Of a DNA stretch of 64,000 bases, positions 8,785-16,856 are shown piece by piece; positions within the stretch are counted from its first letter, which is position 1; every line of letters starts with the position of its first letter. The DNA is from Spirochaetaceae bacterium (lineage in GTDB: Bacteria > Spirochaetota > Spirochaetia > Treponematales > Breznakiellaceae), in NCBI GenBank assembly GCA_031278215.1, contig JAITKV010000048.1, positions 23,630-87,629 of the forward strand, written 5' to 3'. A program made the position numbers and the translations under genes. A model generated the notes under the pieces. That model saw nothing but the letters and a program-made list of their open reading frames with translations. It did not search any database and was not told the origin of the DNA.

Positions 8785-9741
8785 ATGCCCGAAAATCTAA
8801 CGCTCCAAAGGACGCCAAATTCCCGGTGGAAAAACGCCGTCCTTGCTAATGTTGTCTGCGTTCTTTTTTGGGGCTTCTCTTTTATTTCGATTAAAATTGC
8901 CGTGCCGGTTTTTCCGCCCATGACCCTGGGGGCCGTCCGCTTTGCCATTGCCATTGTCCTTCTTTTTATTATGTACCTGTTTTATCCCCGGACAAAACTT
9001 AACCCTGCGGACCTGCCCTATTTAATTTCTTCGGGCCTGGCGGGGGTTACCTTTTATTTTTTCTGCGAGAATAACGGCGTAGCCCTGGTTACCGCTTCCG
9101 AAGCTTCCATTATTGTAGCGTCCATTCCCGTCCTAACCATGAGCTGCGAATGGCTTACGGCAAAACTCCGGCGGACCGGGGCCTTCCGGCTTGGATGGCG
9201 TCACTGGCTGGGGGCCCTGGTCTCCATGGCGGGGGTTGTTATGGTGGCCAGGGTTTCCTTTGCCCTGTCGGGAAGCATCACCGGCTATGTCTTTATGGCG
9301 GGGGCGGCCCTGTGCTGGGTGATCTACGGCTTTTTAACCAAGCCCCTTTTTAACCGGGGCCGATCCCAAATCTACATTGTTTTTTGGCAGAATTTTTTTG
9401 GCTTTTTGGGGTTTTTGCCCTTTACCGTTTGGGAATATAAAAACTGGGGAACGCCGAATCTTTCCGTATTGTTTCACGTGCTGTTCCTGGCGGTCTGCTG
9501 TTCCGCCCTGGGGTACTGGCTCTACGCCCATGCCTTAGACGTCTTGGGAATTTCGGTTTCATCGGTGTTTATTAATCTTATTCCGGTGGTAACGGTTGTG
9601 GCGGGCTTCTTTATCCTGGGGGACAGACTGACATGGCTACAGTGGATTGGGGCGGCCCTGGCGCTGGCGGGGGTATATTTAACGACCCTGCCCAAAAGGA
9701 CCGCGGGCCGGCGGGGCCCTTCGGGACTGTCCCGGAAATAA
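8785..9741 (+). CDS. EamA/DMT-family permease
   Basis: The protein has 318 residues with ten hydrophobic segments in two repeated halves, the normal plan of drug/metabolite transporters in the inner membrane. The first half has VLFWGFSFISIK and the second SALGYWLYAHALDVLG, both typical EamA positions. The substrate is unknown; relatives export amino acids or other small metabolites. ATG 8785 was chosen because the preceding 21 codons overlap the predicted promoter. No convincing Shine-Dalgarno is present. Confidence 0.88.
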   Translation: MPENLTLQRTPNSRWKNAVLANVVCVLFWGFSFISIKIAVPVFPPMTLGAVRFAIAIVLLFIMYLFYPRTKLNPADLPYLISSGLAGVTFYFFCENNGVALVTASEASIIVASIPVLTMSCEWLTAKLRRTGAFRLGWRHWLGALVSMAGVVMVARVSFALSGSITGYVFMAGAALCWVIYGFLTKPLFNRGRSQIYIVFWQNFFGFLGFLPFTVWEYKNWGTPNLSVLFHVLFLAVCCSALGYWLYAHALDVLGISVSSVFINLIPVVTVVAGFFILGDRLTWLQWIGAALALAGVYLTTLPKRTAGRRGPSGLSRK

Positions 9742-9820
9742 GGAACCGTGGGGCCCCGAAAACCCCGCGGGGTTCCGGAATTTTCGGCCCAGGGCCGCGG
9801 TGTTCCGGCCGTTCCCCGGC

Positions 9821-9849
9821 TTTACCTAAAACATCCTAGAGGGTACAGT
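9821..9849 (+). promoter_or_regulatory. Predicted leaderless promoter of murA
   Basis: TTTACC (9821-9826), a 17-nt spacer and TACAGT (9844-9849) end exactly 6 nt before ATG 9856, which would make the A of the ATG the first transcribed base. There is no Shine-Dalgarno at normal spacing. Confidence 0.55.
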
Positions 9850-9855
9850 GGTTTT

Positions 9856-11133
9856 ATGAGTCAGTACCTTATTACCGGGGGCGTTCCTATCAGCGGGAAG
9901 ATCAAAGCCAGTGGGAACAAAAACGCCGCCCTGCCCTGCATTGCCGCGGCGATTTTAAGCAGCAAACCGGTAATACTGCGAAACATTCCGGATATAGAGG
10001 ACGTCCAGGTTATGCTGGACGTGTACCGGTCCTTTGGGGGTTCGGTGGAGCGCCTGGAACCCAACGGGTACCGCCTTTCCCTGGGGGACATTAAAAGTTC
10101 CCGGGTCCCCGCAGAGGCGGCTAGAAAGATCCGGGCTTCCATACTGTTTGCCGGGCCCCTTATTGCCAGGACCGGAAAGGCGGTACTGCCCCCGCCGGGG
10201 GGGGATGTAATTGGCCGACGGCGACTGGACACCCATTTTTTGGCCCTGACGGAACTGGGGGCGGCGGTAACTACCAAGCGGGCCTTTACCTTTACCGCGA
10301 AAAAACTTAAGGGCGCCGACATTTTTTTAGACGAAGCTTCCGTAACCGCCACGGAAAACGCGGTGATGGCCGCGGTCCTGGCGGACGGAAAAACAATCAT
10401 CACCAACGCCGCCAGCGAACCCCATGTGCAGGATCTGTGCCGGATGCTGCGAAGCATGGGGGCGATTATCGAAGGAATTGGATCCAATATCCTTACGATT
10501 ACGGGCGTAAAAAACCTGGGCCCCTGCGATTATTCCATTGGGGCCGATTATATGGAAGTGGGCTCCTTTATCGGCTTGGCCGCGGCCACCAGGGGGGAAA
10601 TGGAAATTACCGGCCCCAGGCCCAGCGATCTTAGACCCGCCAAGATAGCCTTTGGCAAACTGGGGATAGTTTGGGAACACGAGGGCGCCGTACTACGGGT
10701 TCCGAAAAACCAAACCCTAAAAATAAACCACGATCTGGGGGGAATGATCCCCAAAATTGACGACGCCCCCTGGCCGGGATTTCCGCCGGATTTAACCAGT
10801 ATTATTATTGTCGTAGCCACCCAGGTGGAGGGGACCGTCCTGGTACATGAAAAAATGTTTGAGTCCCGGATGTTTTTTGTGGATAAGCTTATCGGCATGG
10901 GGGCCCGGATCGTACTGTGCGATCCTCACCGGGCGGTAATTTCCGGCCCCTCGCGGCTTGCCGGGTCGGAGTTGACCAGCCCCGATGTGCGGGCCGGTAT
11001 GGCGATGGTAATTGCCGCCATGACCGCCGAAGGTTCCAGCGTAATCCGCAATGTATACCAGATCGAGCGGGGCTATGAAAACCTGGTAAGCCGCCTTTCT
11101 GCCCTGGGGGCAAAAATAGAACGGCAGGGATAG
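9856..11133 (+). CDS. murA: UDP-GlcNAc 1-carboxyvinyltransferase, Cys-to-Asp type
   Basis: MurA transfers enolpyruvate from PEP to UDP-GlcNAc, the first committed step of peptidoglycan synthesis, in the cytoplasm. The 425-residue protein shows the SGNKNAALP motif (residues 19-27), the substrate region WPGFPPDL and the closing [18 protein letters not shown]. The flexible catalytic loop reads [12 protein letters not shown], so position 117 is Asp (GAT 10204-10206) where most MurA have Cys115. The Cys-to-Asp change is known in Mycobacterium, Chlamydia and Borrelia MurA and gives natural fosfomycin resistance. A duplicate murA elsewhere cannot be excluded. Confidence 0.93.
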   Translation: MSQYLITGGVPISGKIKASGNKNAALPCIAAAILSSKPVILRNIPDIEDVQVMLDVYRSFGGSVERLEPNGYRLSLGDIKSSRVPAEAARKIRASILFAGPLIARTGKAVLPPPGGDVIGRRRLDTHFLALTELGAAVTTKRAFTFTAKKLKGADIFLDEASVTATENAVMAAVLADGKTIITNAASEPHVQDLCRMLRSMGAIIEGIGSNILTITGVKNLGPCDYSIGADYMEVGSFIGLAAATRGEMEITGPRPSDLRPAKIAFGKLGIVWEHEGAVLRVPKNQTLKINHDLGGMIPKIDDAPWPGFPPDLTSIIIVVATQVEGTVLVHEKMFESRMFFVDKLIGMGARIVLCDPHRAVISGPSRLAGSELTSPDVRAGMAMVIAAMTAEGSSVIRNVYQIERGYENLVSRLSALGAKIERQG

Positions 11134-11136
11134 CGG

Positions 11137-11910
11137 TTACCGTTTGCGGGTAATAATCTCTCTGGTGATAATTCTGTAGGCGTTCCGGATCCTAATAAAT
11201 GATTCGCCTAATTTTTCCTTCTCCTCGTCGCTTAGACCGATTTGGTTATCCGGGTGAAACATCAAGGCAAGCCGGCGAAAGGCGCTTTTTACCTCGCCAT
11301 AGGAAGCCCCCTTGGAAATTTCCAGCACCGTCCAGGGATCGTCTTCCGGTTCTTTCAGCGGCGAAGGCTGGTAAGCGGGGTCCAGAAACTGCCGTATGTA
11401 AAGCGCCTCCTGCCGGGCTTCTCTGCCCAGGGCCATAGAGGCAAGCTCGGCTCCTATGGAAGACAGATCCCCCGCGCCGTGACGGCGGGCAGCCAGGCTT
11501 TCGCTTAAAAGATCCGGGTTCAGCATAGAAACCCGGGTAAAGGCCAGGCGGCACAGGGATTCCGCCAGGGCGCCGATTTTTTTACCCTGGGAAAAACTCG
11601 ACACCGCTCCTCCCGCCACCCGGGCGGAGGCGGCTTCGTTTTCCAGCGTCCTGGGAGAAGCCTTGGACATGATATAGACCCCCAGGGCGCAGAACGCCGC
11701 GAGCCCCGGCTCGCCTTCGTCAAACGAAGAGGGGCCGGGGTTTTCAAAATACCTAAGCGCCGCCTTGTCGCTTTGCAGTTGAAGCAGCAGGCTTCCTACA
11801 AAATAACCCAGCACAAGGCCTATTATTAATCCGGGAATTCCCAAAAACCAGCCGCCGCCGCCGAAGAGGGCCATAAAAAGTAAAATACACATGCGGGATC
11901 TGCCGGACAT
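11137..11910 (-). CDS. Membrane-anchored J-domain protein
   Basis: The 257-residue protein begins with a Gly-rich membrane hairpin (about residues 8-45) and ends with a J domain (about 195-255) containing the HPD motif in LMFHPDNQ that stimulates DnaK ATPase. The middle part is helical, in the manner of DjlA-type co-chaperones with a TerB-like domain, though the family match is only by layout. It follows a 604-residue membrane protein by 9 nt with AGGA at 7 nt before the ATG. It probably recruits DnaK to the membrane. Confidence 0.85.
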   Translation of the reverse strand: MSGRSRMCILLFMALFGGGGWFLGIPGLIIGLVLGYFVGSLLLQLQSDKAALRYFENPGPSSFDEGEPGLAAFCALGVYIMSKASPRTLENEAASARVAGGAVSSFSQGKKIGALAESLCRLAFTRVSMLNPDLLSESLAARRHGAGDLSSIGAELASMALGREARQEALYIRQFLDPAYQPSPLKEPEDDPWTVLEISKGASYGEVKSAFRRLALMFHPDNQIGLSDEEKEKLGESFIRIRNAYRIITREIITRKR

Positions 11911-11919
11911 GATCTTTTC

Positions 11920-13734
11920 CTATCCATGCTGGGCCGCAAGTACGACCAGGGACAAAATAAAGCATACCACGGATCCGGCGATTAAGAAAATCATGACGGC
12001 GGAAAAGCTAAAATTAAGGGAAAGCCAGATGGAAAGGTTATTTAGTATACCGCGGTAAAACAACAGGGCCCCGTAAAAAATTACCGGCAGGATCCCCAGC
12101 ATGGGGACATACACATACCGGGGTTTTTTCTGGGCCCGGTAACGCCAGCCAATAGTTAAAATTAGCACCGTAACGGGAAGAAAGAAAAGCGGATCCGCCA
12201 AGCGGCGCAGAATCTCCGCCCTAAAGGCGTCGCTGGCGTATCCATAGGCCCCGAATGTTTTCTCTGCCGTATACAGTTCCTGTAAATTAAGGCCCCCCAG
12301 GCCCTGTCCTATTTTTGAAAGCAGAATAAAATCGTCGTAGCTTAGATCAAGCAAAAGCTGGGAGGATCCCACAACCGGATCAAAATTTTCCGCCGGCGGC
12401 CCTTCCACCCATACCGGATCCCAGCGCCGATCCTTGTTGGTCCGGTCCAGGGCCCGGAATAAGAGAACCACCCTATCCGAAAGGCTGCCTTCGCCATCCC
12501 TGGACGCCACGGGCATAAGCTTGGCATAATCGGCGCTAACCCGGAACCGGAAATTACCTTCCCTGTCGGCGGCCACCAGTTCCGGCCCCCAGGCATAGGC
12601 ATAGTCGGGCAGGGAAGCCAGGGACGCGAAGCGCAGGGCAAAGCGTCCGTTCCCCGCCGGATCCGGCAGAGAAAAAACAGGCCCCGTCTGGACATTGCCA
12701 ATGGCCAGATCCATCTCGTCTATAAAAAAAGCCGCCTGGGCTATGCCGTTTCTGCTGTCTTCCAGGTATTTTGTTACATCCGGATCGTCCGGGGTAAGGG
12801 AGGCCAGATCCTGGAAGGTATAAAAGGCCGCGATCCAGTCCCCGGCTACCATGGCTTCGTACGCGTCCCGCTTCATCCGGTACAGGGAATAGCGTTCCGC
12901 CTCCTGGACGGTGGGCTCCAGGGCGGCAATTTTTTCCCAGGCCCGGGCGGCCAGGGTAAGGGCCGCGTTAATTTCCGCACTCCCCGCCCTGGCCAGCCGC
13001 TGGGCCAGGGTCGCCAGCCAGTGGGCATCGTAGTACCGTTCCTTCTCAAAGGCCGCTTCGGCAAGCCTTAGGGCGTCTGCAGAATTAACGGGATTCCCCG
13101 GTATACCCATCCAAATTGGAACGGGCCCCTGATCATCCGCCGAAGTTTCTTTTTCCAAAGATTGGCGGTACGCGGCCAGGGCGTTGGCAACGGTTGTCTT
13201 TAACCTGTCTATTTCTTCGCTGCCCGGCCAGATCCGGTCGCAGATGCTGATAAACCGGGAAGCCTCTTCCCATTCCTGGTCCGAAATTTTTGCCTCTGCC
13301 CGGGCCCGGGCCCGGTGGTACAGTTCGCCCCGGTCCGTCATGGACGCCCTGGCATTCATGGTCAAGGGCAGGGCCAGGAAGAAAAGAACGGCATATACCG
13401 CCGCGGACAGGGAGGCCGTAATAACCGGCCAGGAAAAATACTTTAAAAACAGGGGAGAAAAACTTTTATCCCCCACATAGGTGGTTCCCGCATAGCCCCC
13501 TTCGGTATGCTCGTTTAGGCCAAAGGGTATTACCAGCGCGGAAAATGCCAGCGCCGGAAAAATCTTGATAAAGGTGATAATTCCGCCGGAAAAGCTCCAG
13601 CCAAGTTTAAAGGCCTGCAGGGGTTCTTTCTGTCCGGGAAAAATAAAAGAGAAAGCGCAGATGCCCGCAAAAGCGGCCAGCAAGTACAAGAAAAAAACCT
13701 TTACAGGAGAAGTATACCGATCCCCTTTAGCCAT
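11920..13734 (-). CDS. Large membrane protein with extracytoplasmic helical and beta domains
   Basis: I do not recognise the family. The 604-residue product has an N-terminal membrane segment, further membrane segments near residues 45-65 and 95-125, a soluble helical part with TPR-like spacing (about 135-330: YHRARARAEAKI, DAHWLATLAQRLARAG), a beta-rich part (about 340-480) and three C-terminal membrane segments. ATG 13734 was preferred over a start 7 codons upstream because AAGGA precedes it. It overlaps the upstream gene by 8 bp and is followed by the J-domain gene, so the three appear to form one functional group. Confidence 0.75.
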   Translation of the reverse strand: MAKGDRYTSPVKVFFLYLLAAFAGICAFSFIFPGQKEPLQAFKLGWSFSGGIITFIKIFPALAFSALVIPFGLNEHTEGGYAGTTYVGDKSFSPLFLKYFSWPVITASLSAAVYAVLFFLALPLTMNARASMTDRGELYHRARARAEAKISDQEWEEASRFISICDRIWPGSEEIDRLKTTVANALAAYRQSLEKETSADDQGPVPIWMGIPGNPVNSADALRLAEAAFEKERYYDAHWLATLAQRLARAGSAEINAALTLAARAWEKIAALEPTVQEAERYSLYRMKRDAYEAMVAGDWIAAFYTFQDLASLTPDDPDVTKYLEDSRNGIAQAAFFIDEMDLAIGNVQTGPVFSLPDPAGNGRFALRFASLASLPDYAYAWGPELVAADREGNFRFRVSADYAKLMPVASRDGEGSLSDRVVLLFRALDRTNKDRRWDPVWVEGPPAENFDPVVGSSQLLLDLSYDDFILLSKIGQGLGGLNLQELYTAEKTFGAYGYASDAFRAEILRRLADPLFFLPVTVLILTIGWRYRAQKKPRYVYVPMLGILPVIFYGALLFYRGILNNLSIWLSLNFSFSAVMIFLIAGSVVCFILSLVVLAAQHG

Positions 13735-14653
13735 TGGATATCCTTCCCCGGGCAAGGTAAACCAGAGCCGAATAAAGCAGTATCAGCGCCCCCAGGGCGC
13801 TAAAGATGATAGGATTAACCAGGGATTCATGGACTATATTTTGGGCAAAGGACGATAAAAGTTCGTGGATATGGGGCTGGTTAAGAAAGGCATCCAGCAT
13901 CAAAGCGCCCCGAAAGGCCAGGATCCCCAAAAACAGATTTGCCAACGACCAATAGCTGATATTGACCAAGCAGCCCAGGGAGAGCAGAAACAGCGCCAGG
14001 GAACCGGCGTATACTCCATAGGGCAAAAGGCCGGTTTCAAACCAGGCGGCAAGGTACTGGGCGCTTCGCAGAAAATCTTCGGTAATGCTTCCTAAAAAGC
14101 GGCTTTTTTCTTCCGGAAAGGGCAGCCGCACGGGGTATATGGCGGGACCGTTGCCCTGATAAAAAAACGATCCCCGCGAAACAGCCCTGGCCGCCCCCGT
14201 CTTATAGGGATCCTCAAGAAAAATAAGCTTGTCCGGGGGCCCCGGAATTATGCTTGAACCGGTGGTAAAGATAAACCCCGGCTCAACCATCTTTGCCGGC
14301 GCCTGTTCCATGGTGATTCGAAGCCCCCCCAGGCGTTGCAGGCTTTCCAGTCCCGTAAACGCCGCGGCGCTTAAACCCAGGGCGCAGACAAATATAACCG
14401 CAAATGCCGCGGGGTAAGCCATGCGCCGCCGGGTAGAATAATTTAACCCCAGCAGGATCGAGCCGTAAAAGGCCGCCGGCAGGGCCATACGCGTAACCAA
14501 ATTGCCGGGGAAAAAGCCCGTACCCCTCCCCGGGGGGGGGAATATCAGGGCCGCATCGGTCCATTTTTGAAGCAAATCAAGAAAACCCGCTAAAAAAAAG
14601 AGGGCCATGAAGCTGAGGCTGAAAAAGAGCACCAATTTGGCGATATTCTTCAC
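13727..14653 (-). CDS. Membrane protein, first gene of the J-domain operon
   Basis: The 308-residue protein has about seven hydrophobic segments arranged as two N-terminal pairs, an extracytoplasmic loop (about residues 115-190) and a C-terminal group. No family is recognised. The start is GTG 14653, with a TAAGCT hexamer 6 nt before it and a weak AAAG. Its end overlaps the start of the 604-residue protein. Both share the layout of N-terminal and C-terminal membrane bundles around a soluble insert, so they may form a complex. Confidence 0.7.
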   Translation of the reverse strand: MKNIAKLVLFFSLSFMALFFLAGFLDLLQKWTDAALIFPPPGRGTGFFPGNLVTRMALPAAFYGSILLGLNYSTRRRMAYPAAFAVIFVCALGLSAAAFTGLESLQRLGGLRITMEQAPAKMVEPGFIFTTGSSIIPGPPDKLIFLEDPYKTGAARAVSRGSFFYQGNGPAIYPVRLPFPEEKSRFLGSITEDFLRSAQYLAAWFETGLLPYGVYAGSLALFLLSLGCLVNISYWSLANLFLGILAFRGALMLDAFLNQPHIHELLSSFAQNIVHESLVNPIIFSALGALILLYSALVYLARGRISNG

Positions 14654-15198
14654 ATCTTTAGCTTACCACGCCGGGGCTTAATTCGCAAGGGATGCCCAGT
14701 GAACAGAATATCCACAAGATTTCCACAGAAAAAGATTAAAACCTCCGCCGGCGCGGCATAAAACATAAATACACCGTTCCGGTTCTACCGCCTAAAAACC
14801 AAATATTCGTAAAAAAAAGCGATCTACTTGCTTATGGGGAGTTCCGAAAGCCCCGGCGGGGTTTCCGGAGCTTCTTCGGAGAAAATTGCTAATTCCTTGT
14901 ACTGTAAACAATTACGATAAAGCAATTTTCTTCAAAGGGTACGGGAACCGTTAAAAACTTAAATTTTTAACGGTTCCCGTATATCACAAAGAATTACAGT
15001 ATTTTGAAAAACCCGGACCCCGCTGCGGTCTTCGGGGTGTATAAAAACAGATACAACCGGACAAAAACGGGTGGATTTTTCAACAACTTTTCCACAACCA
15101 AAAATACCAAGCCCCTTCCATCGAACCGGAGCTTCGCGTAGCGCCCCCTATACCGGGGCCGTTTAGCGTACAGGGAATTCCGATTGTAATTACAAAAT
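14654..15198. other. Large intergenic region with structured repeats
   Basis: About 545 bp before the broken small gene hold no intact reading frame that looks real. The contents are a 16-bp-arm perfect hairpin (14942-14979), a 10-bp inverted repeat GAAAATTGCT/AGCAATTTTC (14881-14930), a GC hairpin (14841-14871) and three nonamers one base away from the E. coli DnaA box (14708-14716, 15088-15096 and, more weakly, 14719-14727). The flanking genes are not replication genes. Confidence 0.6.
14841..15000 (-). repeat. Diverged inverted copy of the composite intergenic repeat
   Basis: Read on the minus strand, the order is a perfect hairpin (arms CGGGAACCGTTAAAAA, 14942-14979), then ATCGTAATTGTTTAC, then an AAGGAATTAG segment, then a GC hairpin around CCCCGCCGGGG. 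The same order of parts occurs at 35489-35623. The first hairpin has a different sequence, so homology is by arrangement and the GTAATTGTTT and GC-hairpin parts. Confidence 0.5.
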
Positions 15199-15210
15199 CT
15201 AGTGTGTATA
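15171..15210 (+). repeat. Internally deleted copy of the intergenic repeat
   Basis: CAGGGAATTCCGATTGTAAT joins directly to TACAAAATCTAGTGTGTATA. These are the right part of hairpin 1 and the end of the full element at 35489-35590 and 55066-55166, with the central palindrome missing. Confidence 0.7.
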
Positions 15211-15402
15211 TTTTAAGGCGTTTTCTTTTGTTTCCGGCAGGGCTTTTATTTTTCCTTTTAACCCCGCCGAAAGATCCTCCGGTTTCTTTAAAGCTTCGGC
15301 CCGGGCCTCCGCCCGCTTTGCCTGGGCAATAATAAGGTTTTTGGGCGTCTCCTATTTTGCCTTGAAGCCGATAAGGTATTACTCTATTTTGTTATTCGCC
15401 AT
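15199..15402 (-). pseudogene. Small gene with two in-frame stop codons
   Basis: From ATG 15402, six nt after the STAS stop codon, one frame reads MANNKIE, TAA, YLIGFKAK, TAG, then 50 uninterrupted residues beginning ETPKNLIIAQAKRAEARAE and ending ENALKYTH before TAG at 15199. Amino-acid composition (Lys, Glu and Ala rich, helical) and the codon use look like genuine coding sequence, but the two nonsense codons at positions 8 and 17 break it. It is 67 sense-length codons. No family is recognised. The final stop lies within the truncated repeat copy. Confidence 0.55.
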
Positions 15403-15407
15403 GCCCG

Positions 15408-15959
15408 CTAACCAAGAAAAACCTGACCAGCAGTGTCTATGGCAAGAATTGTTTTACATTCAGAGCACCGGAAACGGCCCGGCTTAAGGGCCTTAAGTTT
15501 CTTTGAGCAAATTGGGCAGGAAAATACCTTGGGAAACAGGGATACGGCCTCGGCGGTGGACCCGCTCCTAAAGAAGTTAATAGAATCGTCCAAATTGTCC
15601 TTGATATTAAAAAACTGGGAAAATCCAAGGAGTTGGAAGACCTCGTATACCTTGGGCTGGATTTCCAGCAGCACCAAATCCCCTCCCCGGGGTTTTACGG
15701 ACTTTAAAAAGGCCGTAAAAGAACCAATCCCGGTGGACGAAACGTAATTTAAACCGCCGCACTGAAATACAAGGCGGATAAACCCCGTTTCTATGGCCTT
15801 AGTAACCCGTTTCTGAAAATAGTTGGAGTTATAGGTATCTATATACCCGGTAAGATATAAAATCAGACAACCCTCGACTTCATTAACCTTTTGAAGTTTT
15901 ATTTTGAGGCTTTCATCTTTTTCATCATCAAAACCATTGACGACGTCGTTGTTTGTCAT
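15408..15959 (-). CDS. STAS-domain anti-anti-sigma-like protein with zinc ribbon
   Basis: The 183-residue protein has a STAS domain (about residues 17-130) with the phosphorylatable Ser in NYVSSTGIGSF, as in SpoIIAA/RsbV, whose unphosphorylated form binds the anti-sigma kinase. An extra C-terminal zinc-ribbon-like part follows (CPICSKKL, then RCSECKTI), giving two CxxC pairs, which ordinary RsbV proteins lack. ATG 15959 has AAGGA at 6-7 nt. A strong promoter lies upstream. The HATPase protein at 20881-22188 is a possible partner. Confidence 0.85.
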   Translation of the reverse strand: MTNNDVVNGFDDEKDESLKIKLQKVNEVEGCLILYLTGYIDTYNSNYFQKRVTKAIETGFIRLVFQCGGLNYVSSTGIGSFTAFLKSVKPRGGDLVLLEIQPKVYEVFQLLGFSQFFNIKDNLDDSINFFRSGSTAEAVSLFPKVFSCPICSKKLKALKPGRFRCSECKTILAIDTAGQVFLG

Positions 15960-16047
15960 GGCGCTTCCTTCCACTCAAAATATCCGTTTTTTAATGATCG
16001 GGTGGTTTTAAACCCGTTCTTCAGTACATTATCGGTATCTTAATTAA

Positions 16048-16076
16048 ATAATATAACTAATTAAACATTTTGTCAA
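16048..16076 (-). promoter_or_regulatory. Promoter of the STAS gene
   Basis: On the minus strand a perfect TTGACA (16071-16076), 17-nt spacer and TATTAT (16048-16053) are seen, giving a leader of about 80 nt. The -35 box lies inside the last codons of the upstream SDR gene. The surrounding DNA is the most AT-rich of the neighbourhood. Confidence 0.8.
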
Positions 16077-16819
16077 ACCCATAGGCCCCTGTCAACGGGA
16101 ATTACCGAACCGTTAAACGCCGGGTTTTCCAAGATCCCTACGGCGGCCAAGGCTATTTCTTCGGGCGCCATGGCGCTTCCGCCGGGGCTCCGCTCCCGGT
16201 TATACTTCCGCTCCTGGGCAGTGGAATATTCCGTATCGGTAAGCCCCGGACAGATAACATTGCAGCTTACCCCCTTCTCCCCGGCGTTTCGGGCCACCGA
16301 TTTAGCCAAGGTTCCCAGGGCCGTTTTAGCCGCGGAATACGCCGCCGTGGTGGTAAAGCCCCGGACTTCGGCGGTATTGGAGCCTCCAAACAGCAAAATT
16401 CGGCCCCATCCCCTATTAATCATATCGTGAATTGCCAAAGAAACCATGATCCCGGGGAAAATTAAGTTGTGTTCGGCCAAAAAGCGCCACTGCGCCGCCG
16501 TAGTATCTTGCACCGTGCATCTTTTAAATGGCCCGTAGGCAAGAATTAAAATGTCCGGGGAACCGTTTATTTTTGCGGTCCGTTCCAGAATTGAAGCCGC
16601 CGCATCTTCCACCGGGGCCTGTACGGGGTGCAAAAACCCGGTTACGGCCCCCCCCCCGGCAAGCCGGGCCTGTTCAATCGCCCGGCCAAGCCGTTCCGCG
16701 GAATTTCCCCCATGGATGGTCAGCGCGGCCCCCCGGGACGCCAGGGCAAGGGCCGTGGCCAGCCCTATACCTCCGGTCCCCCCCACCACCAAAGCCCGCT
16801 TTCCATGAAAGATCCCCAT
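16073..16819 (-). CDS. Short-chain dehydrogenase/reductase
   Basis: The 248-residue protein is a classical SDR: the NAD(P) motif GGTGGIG (residues 13-19), the catalytic Ser in LLFGGSNT, and the YxxxK pair in AAYSAAKTAL. The C-terminal PGLTDTEYS and GSVIPVDRGLWV are typical of FabG-like enzymes. The substrate is unknown. ATG 16819 was chosen because the nucleotide-binding strand starts 8 residues later and a promoter hexamer sits 6 nt upstream; an open frame continues further but runs through the divergent methyltransferase gene. Confidence 0.88.
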   Translation of the reverse strand: MGIFHGKRALVVGGTGGIGLATALALASRGAALTIHGGNSAERLGRAIEQARLAGGGAVTGFLHPVQAPVEDAAASILERTAKINGSPDILILAYGPFKRCTVQDTTAAQWRFLAEHNLIFPGIMVSLAIHDMINRGWGRILLFGGSNTAEVRGFTTTAAYSAAKTALGTLAKSVARNAGEKGVSCNVICPGLTDTEYSTAQERKYNRERSPGGSAMAPEEIALAAVGILENPAFNGSVIPVDRGLWV

Positions 16820-16825
16820 GGCTGA

Positions 16826-16855
16826 ACTGTAATGTAATATGGGGTACAATAACAA
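16826..16855 (-). promoter_or_regulatory. Predicted leaderless promoter of the SDR gene
   Basis: TTGTTA (16850-16855), 18-nt spacer and TACAGT (16826-16831), the latter exactly 6 nt before ATG 16819. It overlaps the divergent promoter of the TrmJ-type gene. Confidence 0.55.
16845..16850 (+). promoter_or_regulatory. Predicted leaderless -10 box of the TrmJ-type gene
   Basis: TACAAT lies exactly 6 nt before ATG 16857; the -35 region is weak and overlaps the oppositely directed SDR promoter, so the two genes may be expressed in competition. Confidence 0.45.
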
Positions 16856-16856
16856 T

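Noticed and set aside
8640..8954. 105-codon upstream extension of the LUD protein
   Set aside because: It overlaps the divergent EamA gene and promoter; ATG 8639 has a good GGAGG and begins the conserved domain.
14708..15096. Three DnaA-box-like nonamers, possible origin of replication
   Set aside because: All differ from TTATNCACA by at least one base, are not clustered closely, and no dnaA, dnaN, gyrB or rpmH gene is nearby.
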